The notes below the pieces were generated by a model. That model was not told where the DNA came from. It searched no databases and saw nothing but the letters and a program-made list of their open reading frames with translations. The position numbers and the translations under genes were made by a program. From NCBI RefSeq assembly GCF_002117005.1, contig NZ_CP021023.1, positions 558,001 through 622,000 on the forward strand: a DNA stretch of 64,000 nucleotides. Direction: 5' to 3'. Every line of letters starts with the position of its first letter. The stretch's first letter is position 1. Below, in pieces: positions 50,504 to 59,217 of the stretch. The DNA is from Sedimentisphaera salicampi. GTDB lineage: Bacteria; Planctomycetota; Phycisphaerae; Sedimentisphaerales; Sedimentisphaeraceae.

Positions 50504-53068
50504 TTATTTGTAAGCAGAGCGGTAAAGTTCTTCTATCTCGCTGATAAGGGGGTATCTCGGATTCGTTCCGGTACACTGATCATCAAAAGCAGATTCGCTG
50601 AGCTTCTGTATTCGGCTGTTGAAGTCTTTCTCGCTCACGCCGCAGTCAGAGATTGTTTCAGGGATGTCAACCGCCCTGCTGAGCTCTTTTATTTTAGCAA
50701 TAAGCTTTTCAATCTTCTCATCTTCGCTCTTTCCGCCTAGGCAGAGGTAATCGGCAATTTTGGCGAACCGCATCTTAGCCACCGGGTGGGTGTACTGAGA
50801 GAATGCTGCCTGCTTGAGCGGCTTATCGGTAGCGTTATATCGGATTACGTGCGGTATCAAAATCGCATTTGCAACACCGTGCGGTATATGGAAGGCAGAG
50901 CCCAGCTTGTGCGCCATAGAGTGGCACAGACCGAGGAAGGCATTTGCAAAGGCCATACCCGCCATAGTAGCAGCGTTGTGAACCTTCTCCCTTGCCTTAA
51001 CGTTGGTATTGCCTTCGTTATATGCAATCGGCAGATACTTGAACAGAATACGCAGGCTCTCCATCGCAAGGCCGTTTGTATAGTCTGTTGCAGTAACCGC
51101 AGCGATCGCTTCAATTGCGTGAGTAACCGCATCAATACCTGATGCTGCCGTGAGTCCTTTGGGCATACTCATCACGAGCGCCGCATCCACAATCGCCATA
51201 TCCGGCGTGAGCTCGTAGTCGGCAATCGGATACTTAATCCCTTCGGTATCGTCGGTGATAACTGAGAACGGAGTTACCTCAGAGCCGGTGCCGCTGGTTG
51301 TTGGGATGGCCACCATAGTTGCCTTCTTGCCCATCTCGGGGAATTTAACAATCCTCTTGCGGATATCCATAAACCGCATTGCAAGGTCTTTGAACTGAAT
51401 ATCGGGATACTCATACATCATCCACATAATCTTTGCAGCATCTATTGGAGACCCGCCGCCCAAGGCGATTACTGTATCGGGCTTGAAGCTGTTGAATACA
51501 TCCAGCCCCCTGCGTACTGTAGAAAGATCTGGGTCGGGTTTAACATCATAGAAGATCTCGCATTCAATCCCGAGCTTTTCGAGCACGCTTGTTACCTTAT
51601 CGGTAATGCCAAGCTCAACAAGAGGTTTATCTGTAACGAGCACCGCACGTTTATGGTCGGCGATTTCTCCAAGGGCTGTCTCAAGGCAGTTATATTTGAA
51701 GTAAACCTGCGGCGGCACTTTAAACCAGAGCATATTTTCTCTCCTCTCAGCAATAGTTTTCACGTTCAACAGATGCTTTACACCCACATTCTCACTGACA
51801 CTGTTTCCGCCCCAGCTTCCGCAGCCAAGGGTTAGTGAAGGTTCAAGCTTGAAGTTGTATAGATCACCTATCGCACCCTGAGAAGAGGGCATATTGACAA
51901 GCGTTCTTCCTGTTTTCATCCGCCGGCCGAACTGCTGGATGCGGTCCTGATTTGCGGGGTCTGTATATAGAACAGAGGTATGCCCCATGCCGCCGTATTG
52001 AACCATAGCCTCTGCCTTTTCAAGGGCGTTAGCGTAGTTTTTGGCTCTGAACATACCCAGCACAGGAGATAGCTTTTCGCGGCTGAAGGGCTCGCTGTCT
52101 CCGATTTTCTCTGCCTCGGCAATCAGCACCTTGGCATCCTCGTTTACCTTCACACCGCCCATCTCGGCAATTTTTGCCGCAGGCTGGCCTACAATCTTCG
52201 TATTGAGTTTCCCGTCAATTACGATGGTATCAGCCATTAGCTTTTTATCTTTTTTGCTCAGAAGATGAGCCCCTCTTATCTCAAGCTCCTTCTTCACTTT
52301 ATCGTAAACCTCATCGCAAACGATTATTGCCTGCTCTGATGCACATATAAGCCCGTTATCAAAGGTTTTGCTCAACAGAACAGAGCTCACTGCCATTTCG
52401 ATATCGCAGGTTTCATCTATTACCACGGGAGTATTTCCGCTGCCCACGCCGATCGCAGGTTTACCGGAAGAATAAGCGGCCTTTACCATTCCGCCACCCC
52501 CTGTTGCGAGGATCATAGCAATATCAGGGTGAGTCATAAGCTCACGGCTGAGATCAACTGTGGGCTCTTCGATCCAGGCGATAAGCCCTTCCGGTGCGCC
52601 TGCTGAAACTGCCGCATTGAGAATGGTTTTGGCTGATTCTACAGTACATTTCTTCGCACGGGGGTGCGGAGAGAAGATGATGGCGTTTCTGGTTTTAAGC
52701 GCCAGAAGAGATTTGAAGATGGCTGTAGATGTGGGATTAGTTGTTGGGATAATCCCACCTATTACGCCCACAGGTTCCGCTACCTTCACGATACCGCTGT
52801 CTTCGTCCCTTTCGATTACGCCGCAGGTTTTGGTATCGCGGAATTTGTTGTAAACAAACTCGCTGGCAAAATGGTTTTTCAAAACCTTGTCTTCAAACAC
52901 ACCCATGCCCGTCTCCTCGGCGGCCATCTTGGCAAGCGGGATTCTTGCATCGTTTGCAGCAACTGCTGCCTTGTGGAAGATCTTGTCAACTTTTTCCTGA
53001 TCAAAGTCGGCAAAGGTCTCCTGAGCCTTTTTGGCTTTAGCGATAATTTTGTTCAGTGCTTCACTCAT
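50504..53068 (-). CDS. adhE: Bifunctional acetaldehyde/alcohol dehydrogenase
   Basis: This enzyme reduces acetyl-CoA to acetaldehyde and on to ethanol, recycling NADH in fermentation. The N-terminal aldehyde dehydrogenase half (about 1-440) has F-D-N-G-L-I-C-A-S-E-Q with the catalytic Cys, and the glycine loop A-T-G-G-G-G-M-V. The C-terminal iron-dependent half has G-G-G-S-P-I-D-A-A-K and G-L-C-H-S-M-A-H-K-L-G-S-A-F-H-I-P-H-G with the metal histidines. I chose the ATG at 53068 (854 residues) because AAAGGAAG stands before it; an in-frame start 33 bp upstream has weaker support. A Rex-like palindrome lies 68-85 bp upstream, consistent with control by NADH/NAD+. Confidence 0.97.
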   Translation of the reverse strand: MSEALNKIIAKAKKAQETFADFDQEKVDKIFHKAAVAANDARIPLAKMAAEETGMGVFEDKVLKNHFASEFVYNKFRDTKTCGVIERDEDSGIVKVAEPVGVIGGIIPTTNPTSTAIFKSLLALKTRNAIIFSPHPRAKKCTVESAKTILNAAVSAGAPEGLIAWIEEPTVDLSRELMTHPDIAMILATGGGGMVKAAYSSGKPAIGVGSGNTPVVIDETCDIEMAVSSVLLSKTFDNGLICASEQAIIVCDEVYDKVKKELEIRGAHLLSKKDKKLMADTIVIDGKLNTKIVGQPAAKIAEMGGVKVNEDAKVLIAEAEKIGDSEPFSREKLSPVLGMFRAKNYANALEKAEAMVQYGGMGHTSVLYTDPANQDRIQQFGRRMKTGRTLVNMPSSQGAIGDLYNFKLEPSLTLGCGSWGGNSVSENVGVKHLLNVKTIAERRENMLWFKVPPQVYFKYNCLETALGEIADHKRAVLVTDKPLVELGITDKVTSVLEKLGIECEIFYDVKPDPDLSTVRRGLDVFNSFKPDTVIALGGGSPIDAAKIMWMMYEYPDIQFKDLAMRFMDIRKRIVKFPEMGKKATMVAIPTTSGTGSEVTPFSVITDDTEGIKYPIADYELTPDMAIVDAALVMSMPKGLTAASGIDAVTHAIEAIAAVTATDYTNGLAMESLRILFKYLPIAYNEGNTNVKAREKVHNAATMAGMAFANAFLGLCHSMAHKLGSAFHIPHGVANAILIPHVIRYNATDKPLKQAAFSQYTHPVAKMRFAKIADYLCLGGKSEDEKIEKLIAKIKELSRAVDIPETISDCGVSEKDFNSRIQKLSESAFDDQCTGTNPRYPLISEIEELYRSAYK

Positions 53069-53135
53069 TCTATTTCTTCCTTTCATAACTGCTAAGTTCA
53101 AATTCTATCGATAAGCTGGCTGTTTCTTCATAAGT

Positions 53136-53153
53136 TTGATAATATCTTATCAA
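53136..53153. promoter_or_regulatory. Rex-like operator upstream of adhE
   Basis: TTGATAATATCTTATCAA is a perfect 7-4-7 inverted repeat of 18 bases. The redox sensor Rex binds an 18-base 7-4-7 palindrome of the form TTGTGAA-N4-TTCACAA with lineage variants, and adhE is a classical Rex target. The match is in architecture and outer TTG/CAA, not in every inner base. It lies 68 bp before the adhE start codon. Confidence 0.6.
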
Positions 53154-53389
53154 TGATATGTTCGTACGCAACACTTTTTTGTTTGAATTTTTTATTTTGT
53201 TGTTCTATATTTTCACATAAAGACAAAAGGAAGGACATAATATTTTAATATAAGTTGTTTAATAGATTATATTTACAAACTATAAAAGAGCATTTTAAGC
53301 AAACATATAATTTTTAACATTTTTCTTTATAAGTTCATAAAACTCTAAAAGTATTTGTTCATATGAAGAATTTTTATGGCAAACCTTCC

Positions 53390-53404
53390 ATTGGCTCAGT
53401 TGAT
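53390..53404 (+). repeat. Direct repeat, copy 1
   Basis: ATTGGCTCAGTTGAT matches 53474-53488 at 14 of 15 positions; the copies start 84 bp apart. Confidence 0.6.
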
Positions 53405-53443
53405 GTGTTCGACAATATTTTTTGGCAAAGCTTTTTAAAGTTG

Positions 53444-53492
53444 ATCTATCCGCTTGTTCTCCGCCTTCGGCGGATTGGCTCAGTTAATAGAT
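53444..53492 (+). repeat. Hairpin unit with TCCGCCTTCGGCGGA core
   Basis: The core TCCGCC-TTC-GGCGGA is a perfect hairpin in AT-rich DNA, framed by ATCTAT (53444-53449) and ATAGAT (53487-53492). The second direct-repeat copy lies within its right arm. It resembles small mobile or REP-like palindromes, but only one copy was seen here. Confidence 0.45.
53474..53488 (+). repeat. Direct repeat, copy 2
   Basis: ATTGGCTCAGTTAAT, one mismatch from 53390-53404. Confidence 0.6.
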
Positions 53493-53682
53493 AGCAATAA
53501 ATCCTGCAAAGTATTGCAGCTTGATGATTTGCATTTTGCCCAAAAAATTGTCGCACACCAGTTGATTTATAATTTGGAAAAAGCTTGAACAATGTACTTA
53601 AAATGTTAGTATACCAAAGAAGTATGACTGAATTGGTAATACTTAAATATTATCTAATTATAACCCACAGAGGAAAATTTAA

Positions 53683-54381
53683 ATGACTGCAGCAAAAACA
53701 AGAATTGTTATAGACGAGGAAAAATGCATTGGCTGCGAGCAGTGCGTCAATGTATGTCAGGGCGGGGCACTTGAGATGGTGAACGGGAAGGCCAAGCTGG
53801 TTAGAGAAGACTACTGCGACCATCTCGGGCGTTGCATCGGCAAATGCCCCGCAGGAGCAATTACTTTTGAAGAGGAGAAGGTTGATAATAAAAACAATAA
53901 AAAATCAAAAATCCGCCCTGAAGAAGGGGGCTGTCCATCTATGCAAAATAAGACCTTATCCGGAGGCCGCGGAGATACTGAGCCTTCTGCCGGCGGCGGA
54001 AAATCCGAACTCGGGGCATGGCCTATACAGCTTCACCTAATCCGCCCTGACGCCCCGCAGTTTTTAAATTCAGACGTGCTAATAGCGGCAAGCTGCACAG
54101 CTTTCTCGTTCGGGAACTTCCATCAATTCTTGCTCAGAGGCAAATCGCTTGTTATTGCCTGTCCCAAGCTGGACAAGACCGAAGGCTACGAGGAGAAATT
54201 AACCGAGCTCTTTGTACAAGCCCAGCCGCGGAGTATAACAATTGCAAGAATGGAGGTGCCCTGCTGCAGCGGACTGACCGCTTTAGCGGAAAATGCAAGA
54301 AACTCTGCAGAAACGGGAACTGTTTTGAGAGAGGTAACTATCGGACTTGATGGCAATCTAGTTGTAGAGAGGCATCTTTAG
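53683..54381 (+). CDS. 4Fe-4S ferredoxin-domain protein
   Basis: The 232-residue protein has an N-terminal two-cluster ferredoxin domain. The first cluster motif is C-I-G-C-E-Q-C-V-N-V-C. The second is the spaced form C-D-H-L-G-R-C-I-G-K-C-P. A poorly conserved Gly/Lys linker follows, then a C-terminal domain opening W-P-I-Q-L-H-L-I-R-P-D-A-P with further cysteines (A-S-C-T-A-F, I-A-C-P-K, P-C-C-S-G). Proteins of this layout are common in anaerobes, with an undefined electron-transfer or sensing role. GAGGA precedes the ATG. It is divergent from adhE, which fits a shared anaerobic theme. Confidence 0.88.
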   Translation: MTAAKTRIVIDEEKCIGCEQCVNVCQGGALEMVNGKAKLVREDYCDHLGRCIGKCPAGAITFEEEKVDNKNNKKSKIRPEEGGCPSMQNKTLSGGRGDTEPSAGGGKSELGAWPIQLHLIRPDAPQFLNSDVLIAASCTAFSFGNFHQFLLRGKSLVIACPKLDKTEGYEEKLTELFVQAQPRSITIARMEVPCCSGLTALAENARNSAETGTVLREVTIGLDGNLVVERHL

Positions 54382-54408
54382 AATTTTGCCTTTATCTGAG
54401 GACTTAAC

Positions 54409-55140
54409 TCATCCAAACCGATTTTTCCTCTTCCTCAGGGCCTCAAATGTTTCAAGGGCAGTTGCCTCGGGCATACCCAAAGCCTCCTTTACATCATCAT
54501 CAACTGCCCTGAGAAAAATGTTTGTGCGTTTTTCCTCGCCCACTGTCGAGGGCACAAGACCAATGCCTTCAATATCGGCTTTTCTTGCCTTCTGGAGCCT
54601 CTGCCTGACCAGCTCATTATCAGGCTGAACAGAAAGGGCAAATCGGCAGTTTTCTGCCGTGTAGTTGTGGCCGGGATAGATGAGGGTGTCTTCAGGGAGC
54701 GAGGCAATCCTTTCCAAAGACTGCCAGAGGGTCTTCGCTTTGCATTCGATTGGTCTGCCGCAGCCGCCTATAAACAGAGTATCGCCAGTGAAAAGCACAT
54801 CAGGACTGTTATCACGGCTTCTGACAAGAATACAAAGCGAGTCTTTTGTATGACCTGGAGCAGGTATCACCTCCACTCTGCATTCAGGCAGCTGTGGCGG
54901 CGAATCGATTTCGTCTGGGAAAATCCAGCTTTTAGTCTTTTTTCTGAGTTTGCCTATCCCGCCTGTATGATCGAGATGGTGGTGTGTGAGGAATATATAC
55001 CGCAGTCTCAGGCTGCAGGACTCAACCGCCTCAGAAACAGGCCTTTGACTGCCCGGGTCCACAACAAATGCCTCATCATTATTATACATATAGAGATAAA
55101 TATAATTATCTCCGGATGTTAGAGTTAGTACTCTCTCCAT
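54409..55140 (-). CDS. Metallo-beta-lactamase-fold hydrolase, glyoxalase II-like
   Basis: The 243-residue protein has the binuclear metal motif T-H-H-H-L-D-H-T-G-G and P-G-H-T-K-D-S, then F-T-G-D-T-L-F-I-G-G-C-G-R and Y-P-G-H-N-Y-T. The length and G-C-G-R phrase match hydroxyacylglutathione hydrolases, which split S-lactoylglutathione to lactate. Whether the organism makes glutathione is unknown, so the natural thioester may differ. I chose the ATG at 55140; a TTG 15 bp upstream is possible. It is 50 bp from dapA and same-strand. Confidence 0.85.
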   Translation of the reverse strand: MERVLTLTSGDNYIYLYMYNNDEAFVVDPGSQRPVSEAVESCSLRLRYIFLTHHHLDHTGGIGKLRKKTKSWIFPDEIDSPPQLPECRVEVIPAPGHTKDSLCILVRSRDNSPDVLFTGDTLFIGGCGRPIECKAKTLWQSLERIASLPEDTLIYPGHNYTAENCRFALSVQPDNELVRQRLQKARKADIEGIGLVPSTVGEEKRTNIFLRAVDDDVKEALGMPEATALETFEALRKRKNRFG

Positions 55141-55190
55141 AAAGCTTGCCGCCAAAAATAAGAGTTTCCAGCAGTATAACCTTTTCCTCT

Positions 55191-56063
55191 TTACAGAAGC
55201 CCGTAATCGCTAAGGGCCTGCTTGAGTTTTCCGCAGCTTTCCTGATCTAGATGGGTCATAGGCAGCCTGATCTCGTCTTCAATCATACCGAGCATAGCCA
55301 TAGCAGCTTTTACTGGTATCGGGTTTGTAGCGAGCCCGAGCATAGACTTGCTCAACTCGAAAAGCTTAAAGTGCCACTTTCTCGCACTTGCAAAATCGCC
55401 TTCCTGCACGAAATCCATAAACCTCTTTACATCCTTTGGAACGATATTAGCTGCAACACTTATCACCCCCTCACCTCCAACAGAACAAAGAGGGAGAGTG
55501 AGGGAATCATCGCCTGAGAGGATTGTTATATCACAGAGCGATTTTATTTTGCTAGCCTGATCCATACTTCCGGTAGCTTCTTTCACAGCAACCACATTCT
55601 TCAGTTCGCTGAGCTTTGCGATGGTCTCGGGGCTGAGTCCGCTGCCTCCTGTTCTGCCCGGTATATTGTAGAGCACAACCGGCAGATCTACATTTTCTGC
55701 AATTGCTTCGAAGTGTTTATAGAGGCCTTCCTGAGTTGGTTTGTTGTAGTATGGGCATACCTGAAGCGTGGCATCAGCGCCAACACTTGATGCAAACTCA
55801 GTTAGCTCTACGGCTTCCTGCGTGCTGTTTGAGCCTGCCCCCGCTATCACAGGCAGCCTGCCTGCTGATTTCTTAACAACAAATTCGATCACCTTTTTAT
55901 GCTCAGCATTAGTTAAAGTGGGTGATTCGCCTGTAGTTCCAACGGGAACAAGGGCGTCAGTACCTGCCTCAGCGTGCATCTCAATAAGCTTTTCGAGGCA
56001 CGTAAAATCCACCTGATTATTTTTGAAAGGAGTAACGATGGCTACCATTGAACCTTTAAACAT
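55191..56063 (-). CDS. dapA: 4-hydroxy-tetrahydrodipicolinate synthase
   Basis: This enzyme condenses pyruvate with aspartate semialdehyde at the start of lysine and diaminopimelate synthesis. The 290-residue TIM barrel shows V-G-T-T-G-E-S-P-T-L (substrate-binding Thr pair), V-L-Y-N-I-P-G-R-T (catalytic Tyr) and V-A-V-K-E-A-T-G (Schiff-base Lys). I set the start at 56063: GGAGAAGAATATG gives a ribosome-binding site made by an upstream in-frame ATGGAG, the same pattern as in the LamG gene at 6099. It is part of a minus-strand group with pdxJ, plsC and cmk. Confidence 0.96.
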   Translation of the reverse strand: MFKGSMVAIVTPFKNNQVDFTCLEKLIEMHAEAGTDALVPVGTTGESPTLTNAEHKKVIEFVVKKSAGRLPVIAGAGSNSTQEAVELTEFASSVGADATLQVCPYYNKPTQEGLYKHFEAIAENVDLPVVLYNIPGRTGGSGLSPETIAKLSELKNVVAVKEATGSMDQASKIKSLCDITILSGDDSLTLPLCSVGGEGVISVAANIVPKDVKRFMDFVQEGDFASARKWHFKLFELSKSMLGLATNPIPVKAAMAMLGMIEDEIRLPMTHLDQESCGKLKQALSDYGLL

Positions 56064-56102
56064 ATTCTTCTCCATTAAGCTCTATAATAAACTAATTACA
56101 AT

Positions 56103-56813
56103 TTACAGCAGAGCTGTCATATCCCTAACAGCCCTTTCCATGCCGGATATAACCGCCCTTGAAATGATGCTGTGTCCTATATTCAGCTCGCTTATACCTT
56201 CAATCGCCGAAACAGGAGCAACGTTTCGGTATGTAAGCCCGTGGCCTGCGTGAACCGTAAGACCAAGACCTCTGGCATAATCAACGGATGCCTTGATTCT
56301 ATCCAGCTCACCGTTTTTCTCAGCGGGCGACTCTGCCTCGGCGTAAGGGCCGGTATGAAGCTCCACAGCATCAAATCCTAAATCCAAAGCTGCCTTAATC
56401 TGCTCCCTTTCAGGTATAATAAAAGCGCTTGCAGAAATATTCTTATCAGTAATTTTCTGGATTTGTTTCTGTATATTCTGAAAATTTCCGGCGCAGTCCA
56501 AGCCGCCCTCAGTTGTGAGCTCCTGCCTGCGTTCGGGAACAATCGTAACCTGATCAGGAACAAGCTCAAGGGCTGTCTCAACAATATCCGTAGCTATGGA
56601 CATCTCAAGATTGAAAAGCGCTGCAACGGTTTCATTAAGGAGCCTTACATCCCTGTCGCATATATGCCTCCGGTCTTCCCGGAGGTGCGTTGTAATCCCG
56701 TTGGCACCTGCAAGCTCACATATTGAAGCTGCCCAGACTGGGTCCGGCTCGTCTGTCCCGCGTGCCTGACGAATCGTAGCCACGTGGTCTATATTTACGT
56801 TTAGCAATGCCAT
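56103..56813 (-). CDS. pdxJ: Pyridoxine 5'-phosphate synthase
   Basis: This TIM-barrel enzyme closes the pyridoxine 5'-phosphate ring from 1-deoxyxylulose 5-phosphate and 3-amino-2-oxopropyl phosphate. The 236-residue protein has N-I-D-H-V-A-T-I-R-Q-A-R-G, T-T-H-L-R-E-D-R-R-H-I-x-D-R-D, H-A-G-H-G-L-T-Y-R-N-V and E-L-N-I-G-H-S-I-I-S-R-A-V. GGAG precedes the ATG. Full length, no oddities. A 73-bp spacer without features separates it from plsC. Confidence 0.97.
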   Translation of the reverse strand: MALLNVNIDHVATIRQARGTDEPDPVWAASICELAGANGITTHLREDRRHICDRDVRLLNETVAALFNLEMSIATDIVETALELVPDQVTIVPERRQELTTEGGLDCAGNFQNIQKQIQKITDKNISASAFIIPEREQIKAALDLGFDAVELHTGPYAEAESPAEKNGELDRIKASVDYARGLGLTVHAGHGLTYRNVAPVSAIEGISELNIGHSIISRAVISGMERAVRDMTALL

Positions 56814-56886
56814 ATCATCTCCAAGCCTTCAAAATTGATATTTTATTGAAAAAAAGAAAAAATGCAAGATGCCCTGCAGCATAAAT

Positions 56887-57564
56887 TCAGCTAAGCCGCT
56901 CATAATCAAAAGGTTCTTTTCCCAGCTCAACCCTTGCATCGTTCTGCATTTGCCGAAGTTTATCGGTAAGCCATTTGGCGAAATTTTCTGCCCCCTGCTC
57001 CTGAATCTTCTCATAAGGCACAGGCTCGCCAATCTCCACCATAACCCTGCCTGAAAGATTCGGTTTGCTCTGGGTTTTAGGCCATATCTCGTGGAGACCC
57101 TCAATAACAAAGGGTATTACCGGAGCCTTGGTTTTTCTGGCAAGCAGCAGAAAGCCGGGCTTTATCTCTGAAATTCGTCCGTCGGGTGTCCTTGTGCCTT
57201 CGGGATAAATGCAGGTTCCGTATCCTCTCTGGAGTATGTCTATCATTGTGCGCATAGCCTTTAGATCGCTCTCGCCTCTTTTTACAGGCCTTGTATTGAG
57301 CTTTAAGAGGAGCTGGCCGAAAAGACCTTTGAAAAGCGTATCCCTTGCAAGAAAGAATAAAACCCTCCATGTGTACATCACAGCAAGCATAGGATCCAAA
57401 AAGCTCTGGTGGTTTGAAACCATAATAAATGCACCCTTCTCGGGAAAATTTTCCTTGCCCTTCACGCGAACACGATAAAAAATTCGCATAAATGATGTTG
57501 TAGAGAGCTTTGCAATCCAATAAAAGAAAAATGTTCTCTTAAAACGCACTCCAATGTTATTCAT
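56887..57564 (-). CDS. plsC: 1-acyl-sn-glycerol-3-phosphate acyltransferase
   Basis: This membrane-bound enzyme adds the second acyl chain to make phosphatidic acid. The 225-residue protein shows the H-x4-D acyltransferase motif S-N-H-Q-S-F-L-D-P-M, then Y-P-E-G-T-R-T-P-D and V-I-P-F-V-I-E-G. A hydrophobic N-terminal helix (about 11-29) would hold it at the membrane. AAAGGA precedes the ATG, which overlaps the cmk stop by 4 bp. The cmk-plsC pairing is common in bacteria. Confidence 0.93.
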   Translation of the reverse strand: MNNIGVRFKRTFFFYWIAKLSTTSFMRIFYRVRVKGKENFPEKGAFIMVSNHQSFLDPMLAVMYTWRVLFFLARDTLFKGLFGQLLLKLNTRPVKRGESDLKAMRTMIDILQRGYGTCIYPEGTRTPDGRISEIKPGFLLLARKTKAPVIPFVIEGLHEIWPKTQSKPNLSGRVMVEIGEPVPYEKIQEQGAENFAKWLTDKLRQMQNDARVELGKEPFDYERLS

Positions 57565-58232
57565 ATTTTTTCCTTTAATTCCGAGAGCATTTTCTCTGTT
57601 ACCTGTTTAATACTGATATTGCCGGTATCAATAATCACCGCTTCCTTCGGGCATACAAGGGGAGCGACCTCTCGCGATTTATCGGCCCTGTCTCTTTGCT
57701 CAATAGCCTTCATCACCTCTTGAAAATCCGCATTTTGACCTGCAGCTTCCAGCTCGGCGGCTCTTCTCTTGGCACGAATCTCTGCCGCCGCATCGAGATA
57801 AAATTTCACATCCGCATCCGGGAACACCACCGAGCCCTGATCCCTGCCTTCAGTAACAACATCTCCTGCCTTTTTGGCGAACTCTCTCTGCATCTCAACC
57901 ATAAGAGATCTCAAAAGAGGGCTTGAAGCTATTCGGCTCACAGAAGCAGTAACCTCCGGTCTTCTTATTTCAGAGGATATATCTCTGCCGTCAAGGAAAA
58001 CCTTTATCCCTTCGCTTTTGGGCATAAATTCGAAATTTTGCCTGCCTGCAAGCTTAGCAACGTCCTTCTCATCGGCAAGGTCCTGCCCTGCCTCAGCCGC
58101 AGCGAATGCCAGGGCGCGATACATTGCTCCAGTATCGAGGAAACTCCAGCCCAGCCTTCGGGCAAGCTCTCTTGAAACTGTGCTTTTACCGCTCCCTGCT
58201 GGGCCGTCGATCGTTATTATTCTGCTTTTCAA
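57561..58232 (-). CDS. cmk: Cytidylate kinase
   Basis: This enzyme phosphorylates CMP and dCMP. The protein has the P-loop I-D-G-P-A-G-S-G-K-S-T, the CMP-binding L-D-T-G-A-M-Y-R-A, and T-E-G-R-D-Q-G-S-V-V-F-P-D-A, where R-D-I-G-T-V-V is more usual. I chose TTG at 58232 (223 residues, opening M-K-S-R-I-I-T-I-D-G) with GGAG six bases upstream; a TTG 30 bp earlier adds an atypical leader. It overlaps plsC by 4 bp. A short spacer separates it from the divergent CDF gene. Confidence 0.94.
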   Translation of the reverse strand: MKSRIITIDGPAGSGKSTVSRELARRLGWSFLDTGAMYRALAFAAAEAGQDLADEKDVAKLAGRQNFEFMPKSEGIKVFLDGRDISSEIRRPEVTASVSRIASSPLLRSLMVEMQREFAKKAGDVVTEGRDQGSVVFPDADVKFYLDAAAEIRAKRRAAELEAAGQNADFQEVMKAIEQRDRADKSREVAPLVCPKEAVIIDTGNISIKQVTEKMLSELKEKI

Positions 58233-58326
58233 TAAATGCTCCGATAAACCCAGAAAGCTCAAAAGGCCTCGCTGAGCGTGATATTATTAGTTTTTCCAAT
58301 ACTTCAAAATCGATATAATAATAGCT

Positions 58327-59217
58327 ATGAAAGGCAAAAATGCAATTGCAGAAATATACCGCGTTACCATCTGGGGAACTGCGGGGAACCTCCTGCTTGC
58401 AGGGTGCAAAACCGCCGCAGGAATAATCGGAGGCTCCGCCGCAGTGCTCACAGACGGGCTGCATTCGCTCAGCGACCTTGCAACTGACGGGGCAGTTTTC
58501 GCAGGTGCAAAGCTCAGCGAAAAGGCTCCGGATAAGATGCACCCATACGGTCACCGCTGGTGGGAAACGCTCAGCACGCTTGCGATCTCGCTTGTATTGT
58601 TTGCAGCAGGCTTAGCGGCTGTGGTTAAGGCTTTCTCTTCCGGCAAAGTGAGCAGTTTCGAAAGCCCGGGGCTGGTTTATGCAGTAACTCTGTTTTCGAT
58701 AGGCGTTAAAGAGGCCCTTTTCAGAATAACTGAGCGGGCGGGCAGGAAAACCTCAAGCTCCGCCCTCCACGCAAATGCATGGCACCACCGAAGCGATGCT
58801 ATGAGCTCTATAGCTGTGCTTGGGGGACTGATTATGACAAATATGGGCATAGCTTATGCAGACAGCATAGCTGCAGGTCTTGTGGGGCTTATGATTATAA
58901 TCGCCTCCTTGAAGCTTATAGGCGGGGTTTTCAGGGAATTTTCAAACACAGCAGCAGGACGAAAAACCCTCGAAACCGTAAAGAAAATCAGCCGAGAAGA
59001 CCCCGAGGTAGGCCAGATACACAAGCTTCGGTCTAGAAACATAGGCAGAGAAATCTTTCTTGATTTCCATATGCTCGTTGACCCTCAGATGAGCGTACGA
59101 AAAGCCCACGAAATTACAGACCGCATTGAGAAAAAGATTTCTGAGAGTCTCACTGTGCCTGTAAATATTACCATCCACATTGAGCCTGATCTGGAGGATA
59201 AGCGAAAAGATGAATAA
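58327..59217 (+). CDS. Cation diffusion facilitator family transporter
   Basis: The 296-residue protein exports divalent metals such as zinc, cobalt or iron using a cation/proton gradient. Helices begin near residue 14. The transport site is visible in helix 2 (L-T-D-G-L-H-S-L-S-D) and helix 5 (H-A-N-A-W-H-H-R-S-D-A-M-S). A cytoplasmic C-terminal domain ends with the strand V-P-V-N-I-T-I-H-I-E-P-D. Metal specificity is unknown. Its stop overlaps the start of the next gene by 8 bp. Confidence 0.93.
   Translation: MKGKNAIAEIYRVTIWGTAGNLLLAGCKTAAGIIGGSAAVLTDGLHSLSDLATDGAVFAGAKLSEKAPDKMHPYGHRWWETLSTLAISLVLFAAGLAAVVKAFSSGKVSSFESPGLVYAVTLFSIGVKEALFRITERAGRKTSSSALHANAWHHRSDAMSSIAVLGGLIMTNMGIAYADSIAAGLVGLMIIIASLKLIGGVFREFSNTAAGRKTLETVKKISREDPEVGQIHKLRSRNIGREIFLDFHMLVDPQMSVRKAHEITDRIEKKISESLTVPVNITIHIEPDLEDKRKDE

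Larger units (their letters stand above)
53154..53682. other. AT-rich 0.5-kb intergenic region with several repeats
   Basis: The region lies between the adhE operator and the divergent ferredoxin-like gene. No credible gene was found. It holds a direct repeat, ATTGGCTCAGTTGAT/ATTGGCTCAGTTAAT, a GC-rich palindrome at 53460-53474 in otherwise AT-rich DNA, the palindrome TTCATATGAA (53358-53367), and an imperfect inverted repeat AGTATACCAA ... TTGGTAATACT (53608-53643) just before the ferredoxin-like gene. The last may be an operator for that gene. Confidence 0.5.

Noticed and set aside
53136-53153. FNR/CRP-type site upstream of adhE
   Set aside because: TTGAT and ATCAA are separated by eight bases, not the four of FNR sites; the 7-4-7 symmetry fits Rex better.
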